A DNA stretch of 64,000 nucleotides from Podospora pseudocomata (lineage: Eukaryota; Ascomycota; Sordariomycetes; Sordariales; Podosporaceae), in contig NW_026946363.1 of assembly GCF_035222375.1 (NCBI RefSeq), positions 3,100,001-3,164,000 of the forward strand, written 5' to 3'. A program made the translations under genes and the position numbers. Below, piece after piece: positions 23,263 through 33,413 of the stretch (positions within the stretch are counted from its first letter, which is position 1; the number at the start of each line of letters is the position of its first letter). The notes beneath the pieces were generated by a model. The model saw only the letters and a program-made list of their open reading frames with translations, did not search any database and was not told where the DNA came from.

Positions 23263-24554
23263 TTATGCCCTTCCGGCTCGTCCAACCTGAAGAATCTCAC
23301 CCGTCAGCCGATCGTCGCTGCGAAGTACCGGCCAAGAGCTGCCGTCCGCCTTGACCAGTGTAACTTCAAGCTTGGTGCCCAAGATCTTAAAGGTCGACTT
23401 GGCAGCATCTATCGTCCCAAACAGCGGGACCTGCGCCTTGTATCGCTTCGGCACGGGCGCGTCTGTCGTCAGAAGATCCAGGTCGATGGTCTTGTCCTGG
23501 AATTCCACCTTGGAAGCCTCCTTGTCGATCTTCTTGAGGAAGAACGAGGCAATCACCGATGTAGGGGTTTGGTAAAAGTCGGTTCTGTACAAGAATGAAA
23601 ATAAAAGGCGGCGATAAGCATATGTGTTTCCGTCTAGACCAACCATCGGCGGTCAAGGGAGGTGGATCGATATGTTTCTGCTCGATAGGATACCCGCAGA
23701 CACAGCCCAGTCTTGGCCGCGGCCTTGGCTTGCGTCGCGCGTAGGAAAGCCTATGAAGCAGAAATCGCGATGGGGAAGGGAGGGGGAAAACAAGGGAGTA
23801 AAGTAAACTCACCTGACCGTCTCCAGGACCTCTTCACCACCAGCCGACGACGTCTTGGCCTTGTCTTTTTCTCCGCTCCCGACGAACAGATGCCTGTCCT
23901 TTGTCTTACAGCCCTCAATCTTCATGAACTGGTCAAACTCGAGGACGCGGCGCTTGCAACAGCTGTAACCTTTGCTGCCCTCGTGGAAGATGGGCGCTCC
24001 CGGGTGGTGCACGCAGCTCTCGCCTTCCCGGCTGGAGCCCTTCTTGTAAGCTACACCGCATCCCTTCCGCCTGCAAACGCGGCCGTCCGGAATCTCGATT
24101 GTGGCGTCGTCATCCTCCGACTCGGCGACGGGGGGTGGTGGAGTGGGTATGTGCTGGGGGGCGGCGACGGGCGCACGGGGTGGCGGGGGAGGGAGGTTTG
24201 TCGTCTCGACGAGACCTTCCGGAGCAGCTTCCCTCTTTTCGATCTTTGGCGGGAGATCGGTGGTGCTGTGCTTGCCCTCGGTGCATGGCTCAATGGCCAT
24301 AAATTCCTCAAAGGTGAGAACGCGCGGCTTGCAGCACTTCCATCCTGTTCCCGGAGGCAAAAGAAGGTTGTGGTCAGCTTGGCGGGGTCTAGAGATATCA
24401 ATGTGATAGGCAGGCCAGAGGGAAGCTGCAGGATGGTGGTTGACATACCTTTCTGGCCCTCGTGGAAGACGGGGGGACCGGGGTGGTAGCGGCACACCTC
24501 TTCGGGGTCTGTATACTCCTTGCCGCAACCTTGATGGACACACTTTTGAGCCAT
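23263..24554 (-). CDS. CHORD and CS domain protein (Rar1/CHORDC1-like HSP90 co-chaperone)
   Basis: Zinc-binding co-chaperone of the RAR1/CHP-1 family, which works with HSP90 and SGT1. Three exons: 24554-24449, 24344-23813 and 23584-23263 (319 aa). CHORD 1 spans about residues 5-61 (CVHQGCG, CRYHPGPPVFHEG, GWKCC, H61). A Pro-rich acidic linker follows. CHORD 2 spans about 126-187 (CRRKGCG, CVHHPGAPIFHEG, GYSCCKRR). A CS domain occupies about 214-300 (TDFYQTPTSV, then KVEFQDKTIDLDL, LGTKLEVTLVK). Intron 1 (104 nt) splits CHORD 1 exactly at the conserved Gly; intron 2 is 228 nt, long for this window. Both domains keep all visible Cys/His ligands. It shares a 464-bp divergent promoter with the glutaredoxin-like gene. 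Confidence 0.93.
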
Positions 24555-25018
24555 GGTGACAGGAGCTTTAGGTAGGTACCTGGAAGGCGGGGAGGGGTCG
24601 TCCGGAGCTGTCTTTGTGAGATTGGAATCGACTTTGTTGGTGGTGAGGAAGCGAAAACTGTCGCTGTTGATGGCTGTTGATGTCAAAACAACAAACAATC
24701 AATCGCTGCCAAACAAAGGGGTTCGGGCGGTCAGATTCAGGGCATCGATGGAAGCTCTCTCGAAGAAAATGGAAGCTCCCCGTTGCCTGCTGTCGCTGAT
24801 ACGGTTGGTGGGGGCGGGGAAGCTGTGGAAACGCGTCGTCGCGACTGCCCAGCGGGCCGGGGTTTGGAGATCTGCCCTAGCTGTAAATGGTTTAGTCCAT
24901 TGGCAATTAAACAGCCTTAGACCATGAGCCTGTTTCGATATCTGACTCGCTTTCAACGTCAACTCATCAAAGTAACCTACCAATACACCGGTTTCACCGA
25001 GCTTCATACCAAACAATC
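24555..25018. promoter_or_regulatory. Divergent promoter, CHORD-CS / glutaredoxin-like
   Basis: 464 bp separates the two start codons on opposite strands, so both core promoters lie here. I see no strong TATA box. Both products plausibly act in protein folding or redox stress, which would suit shared control; that is inference. Confidence 0.5.
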
Positions 25019-25389
25019 ATGCGGGCTACCGCTCGTCTACTTCAATCATGCAGAATAACCTTCTTCACACGTAAAACCTGCGGACTATGCACCCAGGCAA
25101 GATCAGTTTTATCAGACGTCTGGGATCAACGGCCGTTTGCCTTCAAAGAGGTTGACATTGTTGATCCCAAGTCCAAACCATGGTTGGATCTCTATGATTT
25201 TGATGTCCCCGTGGTGAGCTTACTCGCATAAAGAACGACGGAAAGCAACTAATTCAAGAACAGATTCACATCAGCAAGTCTGAGGCGCCCGAAGAAGATC
25301 CCAAGCTGTCTTCCCAGGCCGTGAAATTGATGCATCGGTTTACAGTAGACCAGGTCAAAGCAAAGATGGACCTTGTTGAAAAGTCATGA
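25019..25389 (+). CDS. Glutaredoxin-like protein (DUF836-type thioredoxin fold)
   Basis: Small thioredoxin-fold protein of 106 aa. Exons are 25019-25213 and 25264-25389; the 50-nt intron (GTGAGC, CAACTAAT, ACAG) falls in phase 0 after FDVPV. A CxxC redox pair is visible at C21-G-L-C24 in FFTRKTCGLCTQA, right after the first beta strand as in glutaredoxins. VPV followed by IHI supplies the cis-Pro-containing strand expected of the fold. The C-terminal helix (SSQAVKLMHRF, then VDQVKAKMDLVEK) fits the mitochondrial or cytosolic glutaredoxin-like family found in fungi and animals. The first 15 residues (RATARLLQSCR) are basic and could be a short mitochondrial signal. Confidence 0.9.
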
Positions 25390-25576
25390 GCATGCCGGCG
25401 GCCTCCAGCATGACCAATGATGTCAGTCATTTGTTTTGCTATCGTATATACGAAGCTCTGGACCATCTAGTCTAGCAGTCCGAACCGTACGACAGCCCGT
25501 GGAAGGATGAGAGTACAGCTGTGCTAATCACGGTTGCACATGTAAACCTCCCATCGCTAGCCATCTCTTCACAGCC

Positions 25577-26717
25577 TCAATACGAAGCGGCCTTTTCACC
25601 TTGAACCTTTCCCTGGGCAACGGCGAGTGCGTCCACCATTGTGGCCTGAAGAGCCGTAAAATCCGTGGCCACGTTGATCATATGGAATCCCCTATCAGCG
25701 TACTTCTTTGCCTGCTCTCCACCGGTGCAGAATATACCACACTTCTTGCCAGCTGCCACCGTCGCCTTATAGATACGGGCAATAGCATCGTCCAACTCAG
25801 CATCCGTCTTGCCGTTGATGATTGGGTGGCCGATATTGTTGCCTAGGTCAAAAGGCCCGATGAATACAACATCAACTAGTGGCGCAATCTCTTCCACGGA
25901 ATCCAGAGCCTCCTTGGTTTCGATCTGCACCATGGTCAACAGGCTGTCGTTGGCTTGCTGAAGATACTCTGTAAGCGTCGGTTCCGGATGGAAGTTTTGC
26001 ACCGCAATCGGGGACCCGAATCCTCTCGTTCCCTGTGGTGGGAACTTGGCTGCTGATACCACGCTCTTGACCTCATCAACAGTCCGGATCAGCGGTACAA
26101 GTATCTGAACCTCTGGTTAGCCGGACTCACTCAACACAAGGGGAGTTCTGTCATTCTTACTCCGTGTGCACCGCTATCCAATGCCCCTGTGAGCACAACG
26201 TCAGCCACTGCCGGATAGTTGGGAGATCATCTGAACACTCACGTTTCACCATCCAAGGTTGGATATCCGGTAGTCGAACAATAGGGGACGCACCCAGGGC
26301 CGCAATGGCCGGAACCGCGTCATGCATTGCAGCATCTAGCAGGGTGTCACAGATTAGTCTTGGGGTCACACCATTGACATAGATCTACAACGGAATAGGC
26401 CTCCTACCGTCGATGTTGCCGTGTTCACAGTCCACCATTACCCAATCTGCACCCGACCTGGCCAGTACACGAGAAACATTGGCACCGGGAATCATCTGCC
26501 AGAAGCCCATAGCTGGCCGCTTGCCTTCGGTGAAGACTTGCTTCAGTTTGTTTGACGTTGTCATCTTGGCGGATGCAGCCATAGCGGACGATGACATGAA
26601 CCGAAGTGGTTGGCCGATGCGAGGATGATGTATTCCGGACGATACGGACTGACGAGATATACAGAGGCGGAATGTTTGTAGCGCGCCGGTTACTGCTGCT
26701 GCTCTTGTCCGAACCAT
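25577..26717 (-). CDS. HpcH/HpaI-type aldolase, possible mitochondrial presequence
   Basis: Class II (metal-dependent) aldolase of the HpcH/HpaI/2-keto-3-deoxy acid family, cleaving or forming hydroxy-keto acids with release or use of pyruvate. Four exons: 26717-26408, 26335-26243, 26186-26161 (a 26-nt micro-exon) and 26104-25577; 318 aa. Motifs: His99 in VDCEHG, Arg124 in PIVRLP, and metal ligands Glu205 (MVQIET) and Asp229 (GPFDLGNNIG). Introns are 72, 56 and 56 nt with standard ends. The first 45 residues are basic and Ser-rich, resembling a mitochondrial presequence, and the first ATG has a strong context (ATCCACCATGG). However, TATAAA sits only 10-15 nt upstream, so some transcripts may begin inside the presequence and use Met41 or Met46. 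The substrate cannot be read from sequence. Confidence 0.92.
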
Positions 26718-27736
26718 GGTGGATCCTTTATAAACAGTCCGAGAGTCGCTCTTTTCAACAGGCCACCACCACCAACGGGGATGTTTCAAAAGAGGCGATA
26801 TGATTCGAAACCCGGAAATCCACGCAAGGGGTGAGTGAGGTTTGTCTAATGACCCCCACCAACATCTACTTTTACAACGTTGGAGATCTGCGGGGGCGGA
26901 GTTGAGGCTTTTGCGGGGTAACACATGGAGGAACTGTTAGCTTGGGATCGTGACCCCCTCTTATAACCGCCATTCACCGAAGGCATTGCCAAGTATTTGG
27001 TGATGCCTTCAAGCAATAGATATCGATGCCAAGGGGATGCCCAGGCCGAAATGTAGTTCAACAGCATTGTTAATGTTGCTCTCGCCGAGACTTGCTTACA
27101 AATGTTGCGAACTACCCTTCTGTTCAGACTGATAGTAGGGGTTGCTGCAGGCGCGCTATACGTCGTGAAACGCTGTGTGTGACGAAGGGGCTTGTTTTCT
27201 TTGCCCTGACAGCGGCAGCTTCGGCGAGGATGACGATCAGTATGCAAGTTTTTTTTTTTTTAGTTTTTTTTTTTACTGTTGATCGACATGTGGCTGTGTC
27301 TGCGTTGACACATGCACAACATAGGGAAAGCGTTCAGTGACAAATTATATCGATATGCTATTCTAGACGGATTCCATGCTCCAGATGGGCAAAACGTGGT
27401 GATCGGGAACAGTCAGATGGCTGTTCTGTAGCGTAACAAGCCGCTGCATAGAGGCCTCCTGGACATGGCATGAGAGTCGAGTGGCACCTGATACCAGGTT
27501 CTTCTCTCTTATAGGGATTATCAGGACGAAACTGACAAGTCTCTTGTTGCCGCCATAGATATAGTGATTGCTTTCCACTGTTTGCTTTGAACTGTAAATG
27601 CTTCTTTCTGACTGTATGACCCTCTCTAAGTCGGATATGGCCTCCATCTTGAATGCTGTTGGCACCAAATCCAGCCATTACATAATGCCGTAATTTCCCC
27701 AGCCACTCACCAAAATTGGACCATTCACGATTCAAA
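26718..27736. other. Intergenic, about 1 kb
   Basis: No gene is supported. It holds the aldolase upstream region, two poly-T tracts near 27249-27275 and the 5' flank of the tRNA gene. Open frames here are short and overlapping. Confidence 0.55.
26727..26732 (-). promoter_or_regulatory. TATAAA very close to the aldolase start codon
   Basis: TATAAA on the coding strand ends 10 nt before the first ATG. A TATA box normally places transcription starts tens of bases downstream, which would put them after this ATG and before Met41. Either this box is unused or the long form comes from a different start site. Confidence 0.35.
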
Positions 27737-27828
27737 TCGGGTATGGTGTAGCGGTAACATCGTTGACTCTCACTTCTCAGAAGTGTCTGTTCTCTCAACA
27801 GCCCCGGGTTCGACTCCCGGTATCCGAG
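27737..27828 (+). tRNA. tRNA-Glu (CTC anticodon) with 21-nt intron
   Basis: The cloverleaf folds by eye. The acceptor arm is TCGGGTA with TATCCGA (one G-T pair). The D region is TGGTGTAGCGG (A box). The anticodon stem is GTTGA with TCAAC, and the loop CT-CTC-A-C gives anticodon CTC at 27769-27771. The T arm is CCGGG-TTCGACT-CCCGG (B box). An intron at 27773-27793 interrupts between positions 37 and 38, the standard nuclear site. G at 27828 is the discriminator base. T-runs just downstream serve as the Pol III terminator. Low-scoring Glu D-stem pairing is usual for this isotype. Confidence 0.88.
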
Positions 27829-27834
27829 TCCTTA

Positions 27835-27848
27835 TTTTTGCTTTTTTT
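27835..27848 (+). terminator. Pol III terminator T-tracts after tRNA-Glu
   Basis: T5 at 27835-27839 and T7 at 27842-27848 follow the tRNA end by 7 and 14 nt. Confidence 0.75.
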
Positions 27849-28397
27849 CTTCCATCTGGTGCTGATCAGGGATAGCTTGATAAAACAAATTTTGATGTGG
27901 ATCTTGATGATCATACATACGATAAGATGAAACAATCTATTACTGTGCATTCCTTCATTGTGGTCCCTTGCATAGAAATAGAGCTTGTAAATGTAGCATT
28001 GATACAGAGGCAAGATTATGCTATCAATTCCCTCTCGGCGGCACACAGCTACAGGTTGACATTTACTTGCTTTCTCAGGGGTGAAAAAGGGGACCCCGAT
28101 AGCCTCATATCCATGCAGTCCCCGATACAATAATACCCCCACCAAGCCAGCTTCTCCCGCCCCACTCACCTACTCAAGCCACCAGGGCGCGTCAGGCTGG
28201 CCAAGCTCTGGAGAGCTTCACGAGTGAGGCTCAAGCTCAAACAGCAAAGCGCATCCAAAATAGTTCTTAACCACCCCTTCCCGCACTCACAATTCGCACC
28301 TCCGACACATCGCCAACCACCCCTGAAAGCCCTCCTTTTCACCAACCCCACAACACCACCCCTCCTCTCACTTTCAACCTCCCAATCCCACAACAAA
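27849..28397. other. Intergenic between tRNA-Glu and LSM8
   Basis: Nothing coding is supported. The last 150 bp are C-rich and purine-poor and form the likely promoter and leader of LSM8. Confidence 0.55.
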
Positions 28398-28762
28398 ATG
28401 TCAATCAACAGCTACATCTCCAGTCCGCCCCCCTCCCCTCCCCCCCCCCATCCTCCCCTTTCGTCCCCCTATTACTAACCTTGTCCCCTTCAGAAAAAGT
28501 CTGCATCATCACCACCGACGGCAGAACCCTGGTCGGCACCCTCGCCGCGTACGACAACACAACCAACCTCGTCCTCCAAAACACCATCGAGCGTATCATC
28601 CGCACCCCCGATGACGCCGAAGCCTCGGCCCAGGTTCCCCTGGGCCTCTACCTCATCCGCGGCGAGAACGTCTGCACGATCGGGCTCGTGGACGAGGCGC
28701 TAGACGACAGCATCAACTGGGCCGAGGTCAAGGGGGCTGTGATTGGGACTACGAAGCATTAA
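28398..28762 (+). CDS. lsm8: U6 snRNA-associated Sm-like protein LSm8
   Basis: Sm-fold subunit that distinguishes the nuclear LSm2-8 ring, which binds the U6 snRNA 3' end, from the cytoplasmic LSm1-7 ring. Exon 1 is only 25 nt (28398-28422) and exon 2 is 28494-28762; 97 aa. Splicing joins MSINSYIS to KKVCIITTDGR, reproducing the family start (compare the human NYINRTVAVITSDGR). Sm1 (about 10-40: TTDGRTLVGTLAAYD, TTNLVLQ) and Sm2 (about 60-75: GLYLIRGENVCTIG) are complete. The intron (28423-28493, 71 nt) has a good branch site (TTACTAACC) and CAG acceptor but a poor donor (GTCCGC) followed by a long pyrimidine run. No other GT keeps the frame. Identification is firm. Confidence 0.93.
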
Positions 28763-29184
28763 GCAACTAAGAGGCAAAGATTGGGAAGGTTAAAGACTTG
28801 ATAAATACAAAGGAGAAGGAAGAATGGCACGTTAAGAACTGGGTTTTGACTATGAAGGAAATGATAATGGCCAGTTAAAAAGAGGTTTGGGAAGCAGCGG
28901 TTCTACTACAGCATTGGGAGAGGAAGCTTTGAGAAACAGTTATGGCGTTTAGGAGTCGCACACATATATGTGCAATGGTTTGCCTCGATGGGTATGCCCT
29001 CTCTTTCTCTGTTATTTCACAAATCACACACCCACACACACACACACACATATTTCGTTTTCGCTGACATTAACACACAAAAGAATTCAAGAGATACCCC
29101 ATGAGTAAAAGAAAAAAGCTGGTGATCATAGGAAGGAATCTACAAAGTTTTATTTTTCCCCGTCTCAGACAGTTCTACCTACAC
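28763..29184. other. Convergent 3' region, LSM8 / nucleoside hydrolase
   Basis: Contains the 3' ends of two convergent genes and a CA-rich microsatellite at about 29024-29050. No gene is seen. Confidence 0.6.
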
Positions 29185-30750
29185 CTAGGCAAAGATTCTG
29201 TCCAGCAAAATACCAGCAAAGGCATCCTGGCCCGGCGACGACACTACCCTGTTGATTCTGTTGCCCCTTCTCAGACTGAGCCAGCCCATCGTGTCACCAG
29301 GAACCTCATCGAACGTGACGGCATCCATTGGGTCCTCGGGGTGTGTCTCTACTGTGCTGTCGACCTCGGCCGGCTTGGCTCTCCCACGGTTATCGATGAC
29401 GTGCATGCCCCTTGTCCACTGGCCGCAGGTCTCGACTCGGATGTCTTCTGGCTTGGGCACAGTCGTCCACTCGGGATGGTCGCGCGTCAGCATGTACCAG
29501 ATGGTCAGCGGGTCATGAAGGGACAGGCCCTCGTTGTGGCCCTCGCCGAGCATCGAGTCAATCTTGTTAAAAGTGCCATTCAAAAAGGTTTCGGTCCACT
29601 TGGCAAGGGGACTGCCTTGCTTCAGCAGCGGCTGGATCTTTTGGTTGAAAGTCTCCTTGTGGAGCTCGTGGGGAGTAGTGATATCCAAGGGGAACAAGCT
29701 CAGCTTGAGTTGACGGGGCAACTTCTCAGGATAGGCACCCAGGACCGACTTGCCGTGTATTGTTGGTGGCATCGTCGATGAGGGGACCTTGGACGTGAGA
29801 GCGTAAACTCTGGCAGCGGCAACAGCATCGGCCATGCAGTTGAACTCGGCCACAGGAGTCACGTTTCCGATAGTGTTGACAGCACCTCCCATCACAACAA
29901 GCTCCTTGACGCGGAGGAAGGTCTCAGGGTCCTTGGCGGCTGCGAGGGCAACGTTGGTGAGTGGCCCAACGGCAACGACTGTGATGGTGTCCTCTGGCTC
30001 TTCCCTCAAGATGCGGAGGATCTCCTCGTGGGCAGGACCCTTGCTAGGGGTGAAGAAACGGGAGAATGATGGTGGCTCATCAGAGTCTGTAGTTCCCTCC
30101 ACCTTGTCACCGAAAAGGGTGCGCCAGGTATCCGCGGGGCTCAGGTCAGGGTGCTACAGATACCAGTTTAGCCAAATGATGCCCCTATTCGCGATGTAAA
30201 CAGATGGAAATCTTACAGCTGTGTGAACACCATGCAGCCCATCCTCACCATCTATAACGCGGGTTAGGGTTGTCCTCAGGACTCGAACTTTCCTAGACTA
30301 AACTTACGGAAATGGTCCGCCACCAGCTCTTCATCTTCCAGGGGATGAGAAGCACCAACGGCAACAATAGGCTTGTAAGCGTTCAAGGCACCAAAGGTAG
30401 GTTTGCCGTTGGCCTCGCGCCATTTCATTTCTTTCTCCAGCACGTGAAACATGGCCACGACGTTGCGGAGGCATCTGCAGCCGCGTCAGACAACAGTTCT
30501 CGACATGTTCCAGGAACTTTCCACAAGCGAGACCCGGGGGTCGTACCTTTGCAGCGGGACATTGCCGTATGTGACCGAAATCATGGCCACCTCGAGCTCC
30601 TCGGGAGAGGCGCTGAGGGCCAGCAACAGTGCCAGGACATCATCGACACCTGGGTTGGCTGTGTTAGTATATATGCAGATATCGTGATTTTAGGTTTTGA
30701 CAGTACCAACCTGGATCGGTATCAATGATAATGCGGTTCTTGGGCGCCAT
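29185..30750 (-). CDS. Nucleoside hydrolase (inosine-uridine preferring family)
   Basis: Hydrolyses the N-glycosidic bond of ribonucleosides to free base and ribose in nucleoside salvage. Five exons: 30750-30711, 30649-30547, 30474-30308, 30251-30217 and 30153-29185; 437 aa. Introns are 61, 72, 56, 56-63 nt class. The Ca2+-binding signature DTDPGVDD starts at Asp10, split by intron 1 after DP. The family stretch DHFHGEDGLHGVH is restored only after joining exons 3, 4 and 5. VGPLTNVALAAA and the late HDPLTIW, which carries the conserved catalytic or Ca-binding Asp, are in the last exon. The intron 1 donor (GTTGGT) is weak but its branch site (ACTAAC) is good. The protein is longer than bacterial members (about 310 aa), with an extended C-terminal third, as is usual in fungi. 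The exact substrate is not deducible. Confidence 0.93.
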
Positions 30751-32120
30751 GACTGAATATCTGTGCTTGCAGAGAGGGTGCAAAATGCGGGGTTGCTGTG
30801 TATGTCCCAAGTGTACGAGTTGGAGACCCTGATAAGCTTTGACAATTTAAAAAGATATAAAAGATGTGTGGCAAAGAGGAGGTAACACTTCTTATCTCAA
30901 ACCGTCCAAGAGAATCACCTCAAGAGTTTTCGCGGCTCACAAGGAGAAGATGATACAGGCCCTAGGTCAAGGCCTTGAACTGATAACAAGGCCAGCCTGG
31001 TTCCCAGCAAAAGACTGGGAGCTTGTGCCGCCAGGATGGTGGGCAGAGATGTCCCACCTTCCTAGTCTGGAATCTTGCTGCTGTTCACTCTTTCTGACTG
31101 CAGCCCAGTCAACGGCCTCGTCCGCATTGGTTATGTAGACATTGGAGAGTTGTGGCCGCCATGTACGGGCAGTGCCGGTGAGGGTACAGCTTCCCTATAA
31201 GAGGCCATCTCAACGTCTTTGAGTTGCGGATGCCCCTGTCTTGGATGCTCATGCTGAACTGATTCACTGCCATGTGTCTCCACCACGATATCCGATAAGC
31301 CCTGATAGCTGAGGTGATGAGATTGTTGACACTGAGAAGAGCATCTACTCCGTATCCATATCAGAAACAAAGCCAACAGAGAAAGATATGGGTCAAAAGA
31401 GTTGCTCTTGATACCTATCGAGCAATCTTTTCAATATTTCACGTAACCTGCCAAATGTCATCATCAGTTTGGTCCAGCCTTCGTATCACCCCTGAACAGC
31501 TGCTGATATCGTCCAGCCAATCACGTGAAGCATCGCTGCCAAGTTGGGTCCCAGGGGTGTACCGTGCACTCTCTCCACCCTAGATGAAGCTGGCCAAGGG
31601 AAACGCAGCCGAACTTCTGAACACCTTTCACCTGGCAAGACACGCCGCCGCTGTGGCTTTCCATCAAGACTTTTGAAGCCCTCTTTTCTCCTACCCAAAG
31701 CTCAGGAGCACTCGCAAATTCTTGCCCCTTCTTCCCCCCAGATATCAAACCATTCACTCTACCCTCCCCCTCTGATCTCCCTCTTTCAATTCACTCAATT
31801 GACAAGTCGGCAAAGCACCCTCTGCTCCATAATACTCACCCCTAGCCCATCAAGGCGAGAGAGACCCTTCTGGAGTATCCAGGTCTACCCCGACGTCGAT
31901 CTGCTCAACGCAAAGACCATCCTCTCGACCAGCCGTCATCTGCCAACCCCGCAGGAAGCTTCGAGCCCAAGCCTCTCGGTTCCCGTCTGCAACAGCGACC
32001 GACCGCAATTGCGACCGTCTTGTGAACACGCGAGGCTACTGCGTTGACCGTCTTGTGCGTGTTGCGCATCTACATCGATACACCTATCTCTCCTAGAACA
32101 CATCACACAACCCCGTCACA
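30751..32120. other. Divergent intergenic region, 1.4 kb
   Basis: Upstream regions of the nucleoside hydrolase (minus) and the coiled-coil protein (plus). From about 31700 to 32100 the plus strand is C/T-rich, which looks like a long fungal 5' leader. One longer open frame at 31544-32047 lies within it; it is Ser/Pro/Leu-rich without domain signs and I do not call it. Confidence 0.55.
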
Positions 32121-33413
32121 ATGGGTGTCAACATGTCAACATTGGTCGGCTGGGCCGTCATTGCCAGCGCTCTCGTCGGTTACAAGGTGTATCTTGACAA
32201 CAGGAACAGACCAGCTGTCCGTCAAGTTGCCCGCCAGCTTCATACCGAGAAGCCTGCTGGCCAGAACCGCAAAGAGCCCAAGGAGAAGGCGAAGCGACAA
32301 AGGGTGGAAGCTTACTCCAAAGACACCGAGGAGACGGGCAAGACCGCCCAGCTGAAGACTCGTGCCAGCAAGCCATCGGCTGCTTCCTCGAGACTCTCCA
32401 ACGATAGCTCCGATGACGAGGTCGACAATAGGGAGTTTGCCAGGCAATTGGCCAGCATCAAGCAGGGCACAAACCTGAATGCCACCAAGAAGGCCGACGA
32501 GAAGAGACAAAAGTCAGTGAAGCAGTCTCGTGCCCAGGTCATTGACGAGAAGCCAAAGGAGCCCAAGGTCTCCGCCCCCTCCTCAACTGCCGGCGTTGAC
32601 GCCGATGACGACGCGTCTTCGGCTGCTTCCCCTGCCGTCACACCTGCGGATGCCGGCGATGTCTCGGATATGCTTGAGCCCAAGTCGTCCGGCCCCTCTG
32701 TCCTCCGCCTCACCGACACCGAGAAGGTGAAGCCCAAGAAGGAGAAGAAGGCCAAGGAGCCTGAGAAGACGGAAACCAAGAAGCAGAGACAGAACCGTCG
32801 TAAAAAGGAGCTTGAGCAGGAGCAGCGCCAAGAGGACGAGCGTCAGCGCAAGGTCGCCGAGGAGGCCCAAAGACGACAGGCCCGCATCGCGGAGGGTCGC
32901 GCTGCCAAGGACGGCTCTGAATTCACCAACAAGGCCGTCAAGGAGTCTGTCTGGACCGCCGGTAAGACTGAGAGCAAGTCCACCAATGGCCAGACAGCTC
33001 CTGTGCAGCCACTCGACACCTTCGACACCGACAGTTATACCGATGTGTCTATTCCCACCCAAACCGACTCGACTTCCAAAGCCTCCACTGCTAAGCAGGC
33101 CGGTGCCCCGAACAACTGGATTGCCTCCCTCCCCTCCGAGGAGGAGCAGATGAAGATGATCGAAGATGAAGAGGCCTGGAACACTGTTCCATCCAAGAAG
33201 TCTAAGAAGAAGAAGACGGCCGAGGCCACCTCCCCCGCCGATAGCGCCGGCGAGTCTGAGCCAGTCGCCGCCACCAAGGCTCAGCCTGCCACAAAGCCCC
33301 GTGCTACCAATGGCACCGCTCCCAGCAGACCCGCCAAGATCATCTCCCAGCAGTCATCCTTTGCTGCTCTGACTCCAAACGACGATGAGACCAGCAAGGA
33401 GTGGGATGTGTAA
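32121..33413 (+). CDS. N-terminally anchored, highly charged coiled-coil protein, unknown function
   Basis: 430 aa, single exon, start in a good context (CGTCACAATGGG). One hydrophobic helix at about residues 7-25 (LVGWAVIASALVGYKVYL) followed by basic residues makes a signal anchor with the bulk of the protein cytosolic. The middle is Lys/Glu-rich: KKEKKAKEPEKTETKKQRQ leads into a long predicted coiled coil (about 215-275, RRKKELEQEQRQEDERQRK pattern). Acidic Ser patches lie at about 93-100, and a Lys-rich run KKSKKKK near 357. The last residues EWDV are Trp-containing and acidic. The layout resembles ER-anchored ribosome- or RNA-associated proteins, but I recognise no family; that comparison is inference. 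Confidence 0.88.
   Translation: MGVNMSTLVGWAVIASALVGYKVYLDNRNRPAVRQVARQLHTEKPAGQNRKEPKEKAKRQRVEAYSKDTEETGKTAQLKTRASKPSAASSRLSNDSSDDEVDNREFARQLASIKQGTNLNATKKADEKRQKSVKQSRAQVIDEKPKEPKVSAPSSTAGVDADDDASSAASPAVTPADAGDVSDMLEPKSSGPSVLRLTDTEKVKPKKEKKAKEPEKTETKKQRQNRRKKELEQEQRQEDERQRKVAEEAQRRQARIAEGRAAKDGSEFTNKAVKESVWTAGKTESKSTNGQTAPVQPLDTFDTDSYTDVSIPTQTDSTSKASTAKQAGAPNNWIASLPSEEEQMKMIEDEEAWNTVPSKKSKKKKTAEATSPADSAGESEPVAATKAQPATKPRATNGTAPSRPAKIISQQSSFAALTPNDDETSKEWDV

Noticed and set aside
31544-32047. 167-codon plus-strand open frame before the coiled-coil gene
   Set aside because: Ser/Pro/Leu low complexity in a pyrimidine-rich leader; more likely untranslated 5' sequence.
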